Part shown: piece by piece, positions 1 to 7,887 of the stretch
Layout of the letters: every line of letters begins with the position of its first letter
How positions within the stretch are numbered: position 1 is the stretch's first letter
DNA from: Bacteroidota bacterium
GTDB taxonomy: Bacteria; Bacteroidota; Bacteroidia; JACPRZ01
Direction: 5' to 3'
NCBI GenBank assembly: GCA_016193485.1
Contig: JACPRZ010000019.1
Location: 1 to 38,470, forward strand
DNA length: 38,470 bases
Translations under genes and position numbers: made by a program
The notes under the pieces: model-generated
What the model saw: the letters and a program-made list of their open reading frames with translations, nothing else
Databases searched by the model: none
What the model was told of the DNA's origin: nothing

Positions 1-881
1 GCGCTAAATACATTATATACTGATGCATATAATTTGGAATCATCCGATGAAAAAACCAGTCCATATACTCCTTCCAAAGAATCCTGATGTATTCGAATAA
101 GATTTGATAGAGCACCTGTGTTTTTATTAAAGTCAAAAATTTCTAACGAGTCAGCACCCAGAGATCCCACCTGCCAATTATTTATTATTTTGTTTCCCTG
201 ATGAGAAAAAGTAAGATATGTATAATAACCTTTATGCGGTTTAATTGATGAAGGAGAAATTATGGGATTTATATTGATACCGCTTGCAGTTAAAAGATAA
301 GCATAATATTGCATGGTGGTATCAGGCGGAGGTCCCGGTGGATACCTGTTAACGCTTAGTATCCAAATATCTGTTCCGTTAGCATGATAAGTTGCTGCTA
401 ATTTTTCTGATGAAGGGGCATAGAGTAAAATATTTGTTTGAATCACACTTCCATATCCACCACTCATATTTATATTCACAACAGAATACCGTAATCCACT
501 TGTTCCATTATTTTCAATGCAATCAGTTGTAAAAATATAGTAGATGCTATCATTGCCGGGTTGCGGGACAATAAGAGAAGATTGCGTGCTGCTCCCACAG
601 CCCATTAATCCAGTGCCGTTCGGCATTGGCTGATTATTTTTATTCCATACTGTATCTCCGTCAGTATAAAACAAAAGTTCACCGCAAGTATCCGAAATGG
701 AAGCGCAGCCTTCTTCGGCTGTCATTGCGCTATTTACAATGGGTACTGGGCTTCCGCTGCTAAAGTCCAACCCTGCTTTTTCTCCAAAATACCAGTGGTA
801 AGTGCGCTTTATATCGGGGTTTTGCGCCCCTGCAAAGAGCGGGAAAAGCGAGAGGAGAAATAGGGCGTGGAGGTTTTTCAT
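1..881 (-). CDS. Secreted Bacteroidota surface protein, N-terminal part (cut by window edge)
   Basis: The reading frame starts at an ATG at 881 and stays open to the window edge, so the C-terminus is missing. Residues 1-19 (MKNLHALFLLSLFPLFAGA, then Q) form a signal peptide. Next comes the stretch YHWYFGEKAGLDFSSG, typical of the N-terminal propeller-like region of large T9SS-exported Bacteroidota proteins. Further motifs are SISDTCGELLFYTDG and VNKNNQPMPNG-like text, also usual for that region. Such proteins normally end in PKD domains and a type A or B sorting domain, which cannot be seen here. It is the last of three closely spaced minus-strand genes, 20 bp after the 902-1750 gene, but a promoter-like site in that gap suggests it may also be transcribed alone. 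Export by T9SS is inference. Confidence 0.75.
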   Translation of the reverse strand, partial: MKNLHALFLLSLFPLFAGAQNPDIKRTYHWYFGEKAGLDFSSGSPVPIVNSAMTAEEGCASISDTCGELLFYTDGDTVWNKNNQPMPNGTGLMGCGSSTQSSLIVPQPGNDSIYYIFTTDCIENNGTSGLRYSVVNINMSGGYGSVIQTNILLYAPSSEKLAATYHANGTDIWILSVNRYPPGPPPDTTMQYYAYLLTASGININPIISPSSIKPHKGYYTYLTFSHQGNKIINNWQVGSLGADSLEIFDFNKNTGALSNLIRIHQDSLEGVYGLVFSSDDSKLYASVYNVFS

Positions 882-885
882 ATTA

Positions 886-918
886 CAAATGTATGGAAAA
901 TTTATTTTACTTGTGCAA
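886..918 (-). promoter_or_regulatory. Bacteroidota-type promoter for the 1-881 gene
   Basis: On the minus strand TACATTTG (893 to 886) matches the -7 consensus TAnnTTTG. A TTG (918-916) lies 22 bp further upstream as a possible -33 element. The -7 element ends only a few bases before the ATG, so the transcript would be nearly leaderless. The site overlaps the 3' end of the upstream gene. Confidence 0.4.
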
Positions 919-1750
919 GCAGAGCAATAAGTTTATTTTCCAGCTCTAAAATGCGATTTTCAAGTTCTGCAATTTTATTTTCTTCGGTGTAAAATTTTCC
1001 GGTTTCATCGGTCATAACAAAACATTTTGGGCACTGTAAAGAATTTATTTGTATTTCACCTTCGCTTGTAATTTTCATTCTTTCATTGTTGTTGGTATAA
1101 AAATTCATATCAGCATCTTCCTGCTGGCGGAGTTCGGCAGTGGTGCTGTTAATGCCTACAATAAATCCATCGCTGAGTTGCGGATCATTAGGTGCCGATT
1201 GTGTTGTTGTATTAGTGAATTGAAGATACGTAGTGGTAGTATCGTGAATATGCAATTCACTTCTGGCAGTAAACACATCTACCGGACCAATCCCAACAAA
1301 GCGGGTAGGTTGATAGATACGCATTATGGCGCGGGCTGGCGCGCCAAGGCCTGTTATACTTGCATGAAACAGCAGGTCACCGGAACTTGAGTTAATATGA
1401 AAATTATTATCGGTAGAAAAACTAAAAATACGCCCCATCTCAGCGCCACCCCTGAGCAGACGCCATTGGGTGTTGAAACCGGCAGGCGCATCGGTGCGGA
1501 AAGTTTCGCCTGTGGGCGAGGGAATTAAATTTGCATTGATTGTTAATACAGATGGGAGATTTGTACCATTGGGAAATTGACCAATTCCGACTCTTCCAAC
1601 TTGCGGAAATGCCTGAGTTCGCCAGGAGTTGGTTGAAAATGTAATTCCTTGAAATTGAGCGCAAGCCCATTGATTGCCTTCAATAGTAAATGCTGCTGCG
1701 AGCAATCCTATTGCAAGAACTTTTTTCAGTTGCTGCTTTTTTGTTGCCAT
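902..1750 (-). CDS. Secreted fibre-like protein with C-terminal coiled coil, unknown function
   Basis: The product has 282 residues. An N-terminal hydrophobic stretch (about residues 9-31, ending CAQ) looks like a signal peptide. The middle has VGIG and LHIHDTTTTYLQFTN type text, resembling the repetitive beta-rich tail-fibre-like proteins of Bacteroidota, in which VGIGTT..P..KLHI motifs recur. Residues from about 253 (YTEENKIAELENRILELENK) form a leucine-zipper-like coiled coil ending LLAQVK, a likely trimerisation tail. There is no evident type A or B sorting domain. The same YTEENKI...LLAQVK module ends the gene fragment at 2749-3015, so it appears to be a shared cassette. It starts 11 bp after the T9SS type A gene at 1762-2730, suggesting co-transcription. 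Function is not recognised. Confidence 0.7.
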   Translation of the reverse strand: MATKKQQLKKVLAIGLLAAAFTIEGNQWACAQFQGITFSTNSWRTQAFPQVGRVGIGQFPNGTNLPSVLTINANLIPSPTGETFRTDAPAGFNTQWRLLRGGAEMGRIFSFSTDNNFHINSSSGDLLFHASITGLGAPARAIMRIYQPTRFVGIGPVDVFTARSELHIHDTTTTYLQFTNTTTQSAPNDPQLSDGFIVGINSTTAELRQQEDADMNFYTNNNERMKITSEGEIQINSLQCPKCFVMTDETGKFYTEENKIAELENRILELENKLIALLAQVK

Positions 1751-1761
1751 TGTTTTTATTT

Positions 1762-2730
1762 TTAATTGTTAGTAATAATTAATTTTTGAGTAAATAACTT
1801 GTTCTCGGTTTTTATTTGAAGAAAATAAATTCCTTGTTGTAAACCATCTCGTTGAATTGTAAATTGATGATAAGTCAATTTTAATTTTCTCACTTCATGT
1901 CCTAATACATCATAAATACACAAAGCAGAATTGTTCAGTAGGAAATTGTCATTTATTGTGATGTTCGCAAAATCATGGAAAGGGTTTGGATAAATCGTAA
2001 GTAGATTTTGCAAATTATTTTCTGGGATATTAGTAAGCTGAATACAATCCAAAGAATCGGCAGAAAGACAAATATCATCAATGAAGTAATATGCTCTGTT
2101 TCCATTACTATTACTATCCAAGACGATATAAGTCGTGTTAATGTCATCAAAAAAATTACCAATAATAAGATATTGATACGCACTATCAGCGACAAATGAA
2201 CCGAAAATGATAACCCAGTTAGCTGTATCGGTAATAATAGAATCAGTGTAAATATGAGCAAAATTATTTATAGGAGCAGGATTGCTACTATTATATGAAA
2301 TGGTTGAGAATAAAATCCCTAATTTGTTTGTGGCACAATTAATATCAGTATAAATAACCAAATTTACTTTAAGAGAAGTAAAATATTTTGTTCCAATCAC
2401 AAGAGAATTTGTCATTTGTATACCAATAAATTCTCTTGTAAGACCAAATTCCTCATAAGTGTACAAACCAGCATAAGCACTTCCCGTTGATGCTTGCTGA
2501 TAAGAAACATTATAAGGAACAGAAAATAATGGATTTGTAGAACACGAATTGAAATAATCTGGAGAATTCGCATATGAACTCCATCCCGTAGCATAACTAA
2601 TCTGATCCTGATTAGTTGGGCATATGGAATATTGTTCAAAGGAAGGATTGGGCACAAGGTTTTGAGCGAAAGATATATGAGAAAAAGAAAACATCATTAA
2701 GAAAATAATTGTATGTGCATTCTTTTTCAT
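1762..2730 (-). CDS. T9SS type A sorting-domain protein with N-terminal carbohydrate-binding-like region
   Basis: The product has 322 residues. A signal peptide covers residues 1-22 (ends SFAQ). Directly after it comes NLVPNPSFEQYSICP, the opening typical of Bacteroidota secreted proteins with a jelly-roll, possibly carbohydrate-binding, domain. The body (about 30-230) carries many aromatic residues and paired cysteines. The C-terminal 85 residues form a type A sorting domain: LTIYPNPFHDFANI, then CIYDVLGHEVRKL, then GIYFLQIKTENK and a basic end. In this family the domain directs export by T9SS and is removed at the surface. The gene heads a compact minus-strand group with the 902-1750 gene. 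The substrate is unknown. Confidence 0.82.
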   Translation of the reverse strand: MKKNAHTIIFLMMFSFSHISFAQNLVPNPSFEQYSICPTNQDQISYATGWSSYANSPDYFNSCSTNPLFSVPYNVSYQQASTGSAYAGLYTYEEFGLTREFIGIQMTNSLVIGTKYFTSLKVNLVIYTDINCATNKLGILFSTISYNSSNPAPINNFAHIYTDSIITDTANWVIIFGSFVADSAYQYLIIGNFFDDINTTYIVLDSNSNGNRAYYFIDDICLSADSLDCIQLTNIPENNLQNLLTIYPNPFHDFANITINDNFLLNNSALCIYDVLGHEVRKLKLTYHQFTIQRDGLQQGIYFLQIKTENKLFTQKLIITNN

Positions 2731-2748
2731 CTTGCAAAGTTTATCAAT

Positions 2749-3015
2749 TTATTTTACCTGCGCAAGCAAGGTAAACTGTTGCTGTAAAGATGCAATTTGT
2801 TTTTCCAGGATTGTAAGGCGGGTTTCAAGTTCAGATATTTTATTTTCTTCGGTATAATGGTTCCCATTTCCTACAATCTCGTCCGTTTTTTCCCATCCTT
2901 GGAAGCCGTATCTACTTTCCTTAGGGTTGAACGTCCTGCCAGGCATTAGCATCCCTCCTGTATAATAATCATTCTCGTCACATGCATTGTCGTATATCCC
3001 TGCTTTTTGACTACC
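2749..3015 (-). pseudogene. Fragment of an Rhs/YD-repeat core joined to a coiled-coil tail
   Basis: An open frame from after a TAA at 3018-3016 reads, toward the stop at 2749, DENDYYTGGMLMPGRTFN then SRYGFQGWEKTDEIVGNGN. This is the conserved Rhs-associated core motif of Bacteroidota (typically DYYPFGMLMPGR, then YRYGFNGKEKDDEVKG.GN). Where a real Rhs protein continues into the R.YDPR.GRW..DP motif, this one switches to YTEENKISELETRL...LLAQVK, the coiled-coil tail also found in the 902-1750 gene. No start codon or upstream YD repeats precede the core. The internal ATG at 2952 would give a 67-residue product. I read it as a chimeric remnant rather than a functional gene. Confidence 0.65.
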
Positions 3016-3017
3016 TT

Positions 3018-3082
3018 ACAAGGGTCACCCTGTGAAATCCCGCGAAGCGGGAGCGACAGAGTCGCTATTTCACAAGGGTCAC
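3018..3082. repeat. Perfect three-way-junction palindrome between 11-bp direct repeats
   Basis: TGTGAAAT (3031-3038) pairs exactly with ATTTCACA (3067-3074). Inside are two adjoining hairpins: CCCGC/GCGGG with a GAA loop (3039-3051) and AGCGAC/GTCGCT with an AGA loop (3052-3066). ACAAGGGTCAC occurs at 3018-3028 and again at 3072-3082. The unit overlaps the stop codon of the giant gene ending at 3065. It could be a short inserted palindromic repeat with a target duplication, or a terminator. Confidence 0.7.
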
Positions 3083-6000
3083 ATCCCCCTTTAACTTCAC
3101 TTCATTGTTATTGACAAGCGTAGCTTTTACGTAGTAAACATAGACGGCAGCGTCAGCCGGTTGACCCCGGAATGTTCCATCCCAGCCCTTGCTGATCTCT
3201 TTTGTTTCAAATATCTTTTCTCCCCAGCGGTCATATATGATGAAAAGAATTTCTTTGATGGATGTGCCGCGCACGTAGAGCACATCATTTTTATTGTCTC
3301 CATTGGGAGAAAAGATATCGGGCACATAGACCTCGTTGGATACGTTTACCGTAACGGTAATATTGTCCGCTGCCGTGCAGCCGTCCGAATTGGTAACCGT
3401 TACCGAATAGGTTGTTGTCTGCCCGGGATTGGCAAAAGGATTAGCGCAGACGGTGCATGATAAACCGGGCTCCGGTGACCACTGATAAGATACCCCCCCC
3501 GTTGCCAGCAGCGGCACCGCAATACCATAAGCGGTGGTTACATCCTCGCCCGCACCGGCAGTTGCAGTTGAAGTGAAAACCGTTATGGTATCAGCGCTCA
3601 TGCAGCCGGTTGATCCCTCAACAACCGTCAGGTAATAGGTTATGGTTGAATCGGGGTTTGCAAAAGGCGCCTGAACGGAGGGATTATCCAGCCCGGCCGA
3701 AGGAGTCCATGTATAGGAAGTGTAACCGGGCGGATTCGCGGTCAGTTGCTGCCCTGTCTTGTTGCAGACAATGATATCTGGTCCGGCATAAACATTGGGC
3801 AGATTCTGAATAATTACCGTTGCCGATGTGTTGCCGATACATCCCTGTGCATCGGTTACCGTCACAAAAAATGTATCGGAAGGCGGTGAAACAGGAGTAA
3901 CATTAATGGATCCGGCAGTATCACCGGTACTCCATAAGTATTGCACCCCCCCCACAACCGATAAAACAGTTGATTCCCCGTTGCAGACCACCATGTCGCC
4001 TGTAACCGTTGGAGAAGGGTTTGCAAAAATTGTTACAGAAACCGCATTGCTTGCTACAGAAGGGCACCCAAGATCGGTAGCGATAACCGTCAGGGTATGG
4101 CTTCCGGTGGTAAGGATGGAAATTGTGAACGTTGCATTTGCCTGCGAACCCAATGATGCCGCACCGTCAAAAAATTCGTACGAGTCATATCCCGCAGGCG
4201 AAGCATCCATGGTTACGGTTCCGCCATAACAAACAGTATTGTCGGTAACGCTCAGCGAAACGACAGGAATAGGATTAACATTTGCGACAAGGATATTCCC
4301 CGGCTGTCCTGTGCAGATATTGTCGGTGCCGGTAACATATACCTGGTCACCATCATTAAGCGATGGCGCAGTGTAATTGTTATTCGGTGTGGATTGAACG
4401 GAACTTCCGTTAAGATAAAAATTGTAATTCGTAAGACCTGAAGGCAGCGCTGTGAAGGTGATGCTCTGCCCGTCACAAATGGAATCAGGTGAGCCGGTGA
4501 TAATTATAACAGGATATTGCAGAACCGTCATCGTTATTGCATTGCTCGGATAACCGGGGCAGCCGAAATTCCTTCCTACAACATAAATGCTGTCCCCGTC
4601 CATCATGGTAAAAGTCGTGTACAGGAATGATCCGCCCGATTGCACGCTGCTTCCGTTGACGAAAAACTCATAATTGGCGATACCGCTGGAAGGCGATGCC
4701 ACAAAAATTACCGTGTCACCGATACATATCGTATTATCGGCATCGCTGGATGCAAGCGTTGTGGAAGGTCCGGCAAGAACGGTAACGGAAACAGCATTGC
4801 TTGAAGGAGAGAGGCACCCATTGTTATTTGCAATTACGGTTATGCTGTTGCCTCCCATCAACCCTGTAGTGGAGTAAATAAAATTCGCAGCGTTCTGCAT
4901 TGAATTTATCCCGTCAAAAAATTCGTAGGAAGTATATGATGTTGGTGTTGCGATAAAATCAACATTATCACCGGGGCAGATGGAATCGTCAGATGCAATC
5001 AGTGAAACCGATGGAATCGTATCAACATTCATGGTTATTGTGTTGCTTGGCGGACCGTAACATTCAACGGAACTTGCCCCGATAACATATACCTGGTCGC
5101 CATCAATAAGTGCAGAAGTTGTGTATGTTGTGGCCGGGCTTCCCTGTACCATCACACCGTTAAGAAAAAAGCCGTAGGTATATCCGGAAGGAGAAACGGT
5201 AAACGTAACGGCATCGCCTTCGCAAATTGAATTATCGGCATCGGACGATGTCAAAGTAAGAACAGGAATATCATTAACCGTAAAAATAATTGAATTGCTC
5301 GAAGGCCCCGAACAGCCGAAATTAGGAACCTGCGCCCACACGCTGTCGCCATCCGTAAGTGCCGATGTTGTAAAAATATTTGAAATGCCCGACTGTGCGG
5401 ATGAACCGTTGATATAGAAATTATAAAATGCATACCCGGTCGGGGTTGCGGTAAATGTTACGGTATCTCCCTCGCAAATTACATTATCGGCATCTGTTGA
5501 AGTGAGAATGGTTTGCGGGATGGGTATGATAACCGGAGAAATTGCAGCGCTCGGATTGGTATAACATGCCCCTGCAAAAGCGATTACTTCAACGCTGTCA
5601 CCGGGCTGCAATGAAGATGTTGTAAAAACATTTAAAGCGCTGTTCTGGGCAGAATTTCCATTTACAAAAAATTCATAATTTGAATATGCGCCTGATGCTG
5701 TAAATGTCACCGGATCGCCTTCGCAGATGGTATCATCGGACAAAGTAATACTCACTGTAAGCACGTTCGGATTAACGGTAACGGTAATCGTATCAATGGC
5801 AAGTCCGCAGCAGGAATCACCTGTAGTGGCCATGCAGATTACATCATAGGTACCGGTATTTATGAACACCACGCTGTCCACATTCTGATAACCTGCACCG
5901 GCAACAGAATCGGGAATTGCAGCGGCACCGAACTGCCAGTTAAAAAAAGTACCACCGGAAATATTGGCTGAAAAATTTACCGGGCAACCGGCAACCACAG

Positions 6001-7765
6001 TGGTATCACCGGGAATAATGAAAGGTCCCGGAGCAAGTCCCGACATGAAGATATGGACAAAATCAGTGAAAGTTGTACCTGCAAAAGTGATTGTTTTCCT
6101 GCCCATGGTTGAATAGAGTACCGAAATCGGTCCGGCACCGCTGCCTGTAGCGGGTGTCGCTCCCAAACCGAAATTCCATGCTCCTGAAGAGGTTGCTGTA
6201 AAAATCACATTGGAATTGGTACAACCGGGATTATCCACAGAAATAACAGGAGGATTACCGGGTACTGATGTGATATTGGATGTTGTTGCGGGTGTGCCTG
6301 AAGGGGATTGATAAAGCGCCATTGATTCCCCCGGCATGCCGTTGCCGCCAACACCGCCATTACCGGCACTGCCCCCGCTTCCGCCATTGCCACCGCATCC
6401 AACATCGCTTGTACCGGATGATCCCCCAATACCGCCAGTTCCACCGGTTCCACCGGCACCACCCGTTCCACCGGCACCGCCCGCGCCAAAATTTCCGGAT
6501 GTTAACTGGCAATCAATAACATTTCCGTTTGCACCGCAGTTAAAAACATATATGGCATAGGAAGATCCCCCCCCTGTTCCGCTACCTCCTCCGGCTCCTC
6601 CTTCGCCACCGCCACCGCCACCGCCCGCTCCATTACCGCGGCCGGCAGTGCAGCCGAATATTATTGTTTTTTCACCGGCACCGCCACCGCCACCCTTACC
6701 ACCCTGCCCTCCGCTTCCGTCAATCCCGCTGGCGCCTGAAACACCAGGTACGAACCAACCGCCAGAGTGCGTTCCAGCGCTGCCGTTGGAACCGTTTCCC
6801 CCACCTGTTCCGCTTTGACCGCTGGCGCCATCTTTCCCTTCACAGAATCCACCGCTGCCGCAGCCGCAGTCACTGCTCTCGTGGCAACTGTTTTCATTGC
6901 CGCCACCTCCACCGGTTGTATTATTTCCGAAAAAGCCGGTTACGCCCCCCCCATCTCCACCGTTTCCACCGTCACCACCGGAACCATAGCCGCCACCTCC
7001 CCCTCCCCCCCCTCCGCCACCGGCACGCGGATTGGATGATGTGCCTCCAGCCGTTCCGGTGCCTCCCGAGGTCCCATTCCCCGAACCCCCGCTGCCGCCT
7101 GACCCGCTTCCGACACCCCCTCCTGAGCCACCGTTCCCACCCGGAGCATTGGCGTTTGCATCGTCATTGCCGTTTACGCCATTCGAACCGGCAGCGCCAT
7201 TCACACCGTTGGCTCCGTCAATACCGTCTATCCCTGAACCCGCATCACCGGCAGTGATCACACATCGCACAATATTGTAATTTGAACACCCGTTCAGGTG
7301 AACGCCATATACCGATGTTTCATAATTCGAGGCAGTTGCCACAATGATCGTGAGGTCCTGCAGCCGGAAATTGGAAATATTGTTACATTCAATTCCAACC
7401 AGCGCTTTATTCACCAGGTCAGGATTGGATGATGTGCGGTAAATGACGCTGGCGGAACCGTTGCTTTTAATCCAGGTGAGCGAATCAAACCCCCCCTCAA
7501 GAGTAACGCCATCAGGCAGATTCAGCGTATTGTTCACATAATAAATTCCCGTTGCAACCCTGATGATGGAATCACCGGGTCCGGCAAGAGTAAACCCGTA
7601 CGTCAGGGAAGAGGGGTTGTTTCGTGTTCCGGCAGCACCTCCGGAGGCGCCATGTGTTGACACGTAAAGAATTCCGCACTCCTGTGCAAATGAAATACCG
7701 GCAAAAAATAGCGACATAAAAAAGTACGCTATTTTAAGGGCAATTGAAGTATGTTTATAGGACAT
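3065..7765 (-). CDS. Giant T9SS type B surface protein: beta-helix, poly-glycine region, Ig-like repeats
   Basis: The product has 1566 residues. A signal peptide covers 1-27 (SFAQ). About 30-172 reads as a right-handed beta-helix, with NTLNLPDGVTLEGGF and YGVHLNGCSNYNIVRCVI. Residues 173-481 are extremely glycine-rich, broken once by another helix-like rung, YAIYVFNCGANGNVIDC. After a PKD-like section come about seven repeats of roughly 80 residues with the pattern DADN.ICEGD.VTF.A.P.GY..Y.FF.NG...Q, then shorter modules with the motif VCNGES or YAGPDI. The last 90 residues are a type B sorting domain (VPDIFSPNGDNKND, IYDRWGEKIFE, GWDGTFRG, VTLVK). Known type B cargo are exported and held at the surface with help from a PorP/SprF-like partner; an adhesin role is inferred. 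Several runs of eight C lie inside the gene. It is divergent from the SprB-like gene at 7888, 122 bp away. Confidence 0.88.
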   Translation of the reverse strand: MSYKHTSIALKIAYFFMSLFFAGISFAQECGILYVSTHGASGGAAGTRNNPSSLTYGFTLAGPGDSIIRVATGIYYVNNTLNLPDGVTLEGGFDSLTWIKSNGSASVIYRTSSNPDLVNKALVGIECNNISNFRLQDLTIIVATASNYETSVYGVHLNGCSNYNIVRCVITAGDAGSGIDGIDGANGVNGAAGSNGVNGNDDANANAPGGNGGSGGGVGSGSGGSGGSGNGTSGGTGTAGGTSSNPRAGGGGGGGGGGGYGSGGDGGNGGDGGGVTGFFGNNTTGGGGGNENSCHESSDCGCGSGGFCEGKDGASGQSGTGGGNGSNGSAGTHSGGWFVPGVSGASGIDGSGGQGGKGGGGGAGEKTIIFGCTAGRGNGAGGGGGGGEGGAGGGSGTGGGSSYAIYVFNCGANGNVIDCQLTSGNFGAGGAGGTGGAGGTGGTGGIGGSSGTSDVGCGGNGGSGGSAGNGGVGGNGMPGESMALYQSPSGTPATTSNITSVPGNPPVISVDNPGCTNSNVIFTATSSGAWNFGLGATPATGSGAGPISVLYSTMGRKTITFAGTTFTDFVHIFMSGLAPGPFIIPGDTTVVAGCPVNFSANISGGTFFNWQFGAAAIPDSVAGAGYQNVDSVVFINTGTYDVICMATTGDSCCGLAIDTITVTVNPNVLTVSITLSDDTICEGDPVTFTASGAYSNYEFFVNGNSAQNSALNVFTTSSLQPGDSVEVIAFAGACYTNPSAAISPVIIPIPQTILTSTDADNVICEGDTVTFTATPTGYAFYNFYINGSSAQSGISNIFTTSALTDGDSVWAQVPNFGCSGPSSNSIIFTVNDIPVLTLTSSDADNSICEGDAVTFTVSPSGYTYGFFLNGVMVQGSPATTYTTSALIDGDQVYVIGASSVECYGPPSNTITMNVDTIPSVSLIASDDSICPGDNVDFIATPTSYTSYEFFDGINSMQNAANFIYSTTGLMGGNSITVIANNNGCLSPSSNAVSVTVLAGPSTTLASSDADNTICIGDTVIFVASPSSGIANYEFFVNGSSVQSGGSFLYTTFTMMDGDSIYVVGRNFGCPGYPSNAITMTVLQYPVIIITGSPDSICDGQSITFTALPSGLTNYNFYLNGSSVQSTPNNNYTAPSLNDGDQVYVTGTDNICTGQPGNILVANVNPIPVVSLSVTDNTVCYGGTVTMDASPAGYDSYEFFDGAASLGSQANATFTISILTTGSHTLTVIATDLGCPSVASNAVSVTIFANPSPTVTGDMVVCNGESTVLSVVGGVQYLWSTGDTAGSINVTPVSPPSDTFFVTVTDAQGCIGNTSATVIIQNLPNVYAGPDIIVCNKTGQQLTANPPGYTSYTWTPSAGLDNPSVQAPFANPDSTITYYLTVVEGSTGCMSADTITVFTSTATAGAGEDVTTAYGIAVPLLATGGVSYQWSPEPGLSCTVCANPFANPGQTTTYSVTVTNSDGCTAADNITVTVNVSNEVYVPDIFSPNGDNKNDVLYVRGTSIKEILFIIYDRWGEKIFETKEISKGWDGTFRGQPADAAVYVYYVKATLVNNNEVKLKGDVTLVK
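6322..7249 (-). repeat. Coding low-complexity poly-glycine region
   Basis: This stretch encodes residues 173-481 of the giant type B protein and is dominated by GGN codons (Gly-Gly-Ser/Asn/Thr/Ala). It is far more G+C-rich than its surroundings, with strong strand asymmetry (C-rich on the plus strand), and contains three runs of eight C. Two glycine blocks each follow a beta-helix rung, which suggests glycine loops or polyglycine-II helices extruded from a beta-helix. Several long plus-strand open frames here are artefacts of the composition. Confidence 0.85.
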
Positions 7766-7787
7766 TGTAAAACAGGGGTTTAGAGTT

Positions 7788-7795
7788 CAAAAATA
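7788..7795 (-). promoter_or_regulatory. Possible -7 promoter element for the 3065-7765 gene
   Basis: On the minus strand TATTTTTG matches TAnnTTTG, about 25 bp before the ATG at 7765. I see no clear -33 TTG at the usual spacing, so this is a weak call. The 122-bp divergent spacer 7766-7887 must hold promoters for both giant genes. Confidence 0.3.
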
Positions 7796-7887
7796 GAAAA
7801 AAAATATTTACCGGATTTTTTGTACCTTTACCCTGTTTTTCCTGTCTTATCCCGGATACCGTTTTTATAGGAAATACCCGGTCAACC

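Noticed and set aside
6664..7280. Plus-strand His/Arg- or Pro-rich open frames in the glycine region
   Set aside because: They arise from the low-complexity GGN codons of the minus-strand adhesin gene and have no signal, domain or start context.
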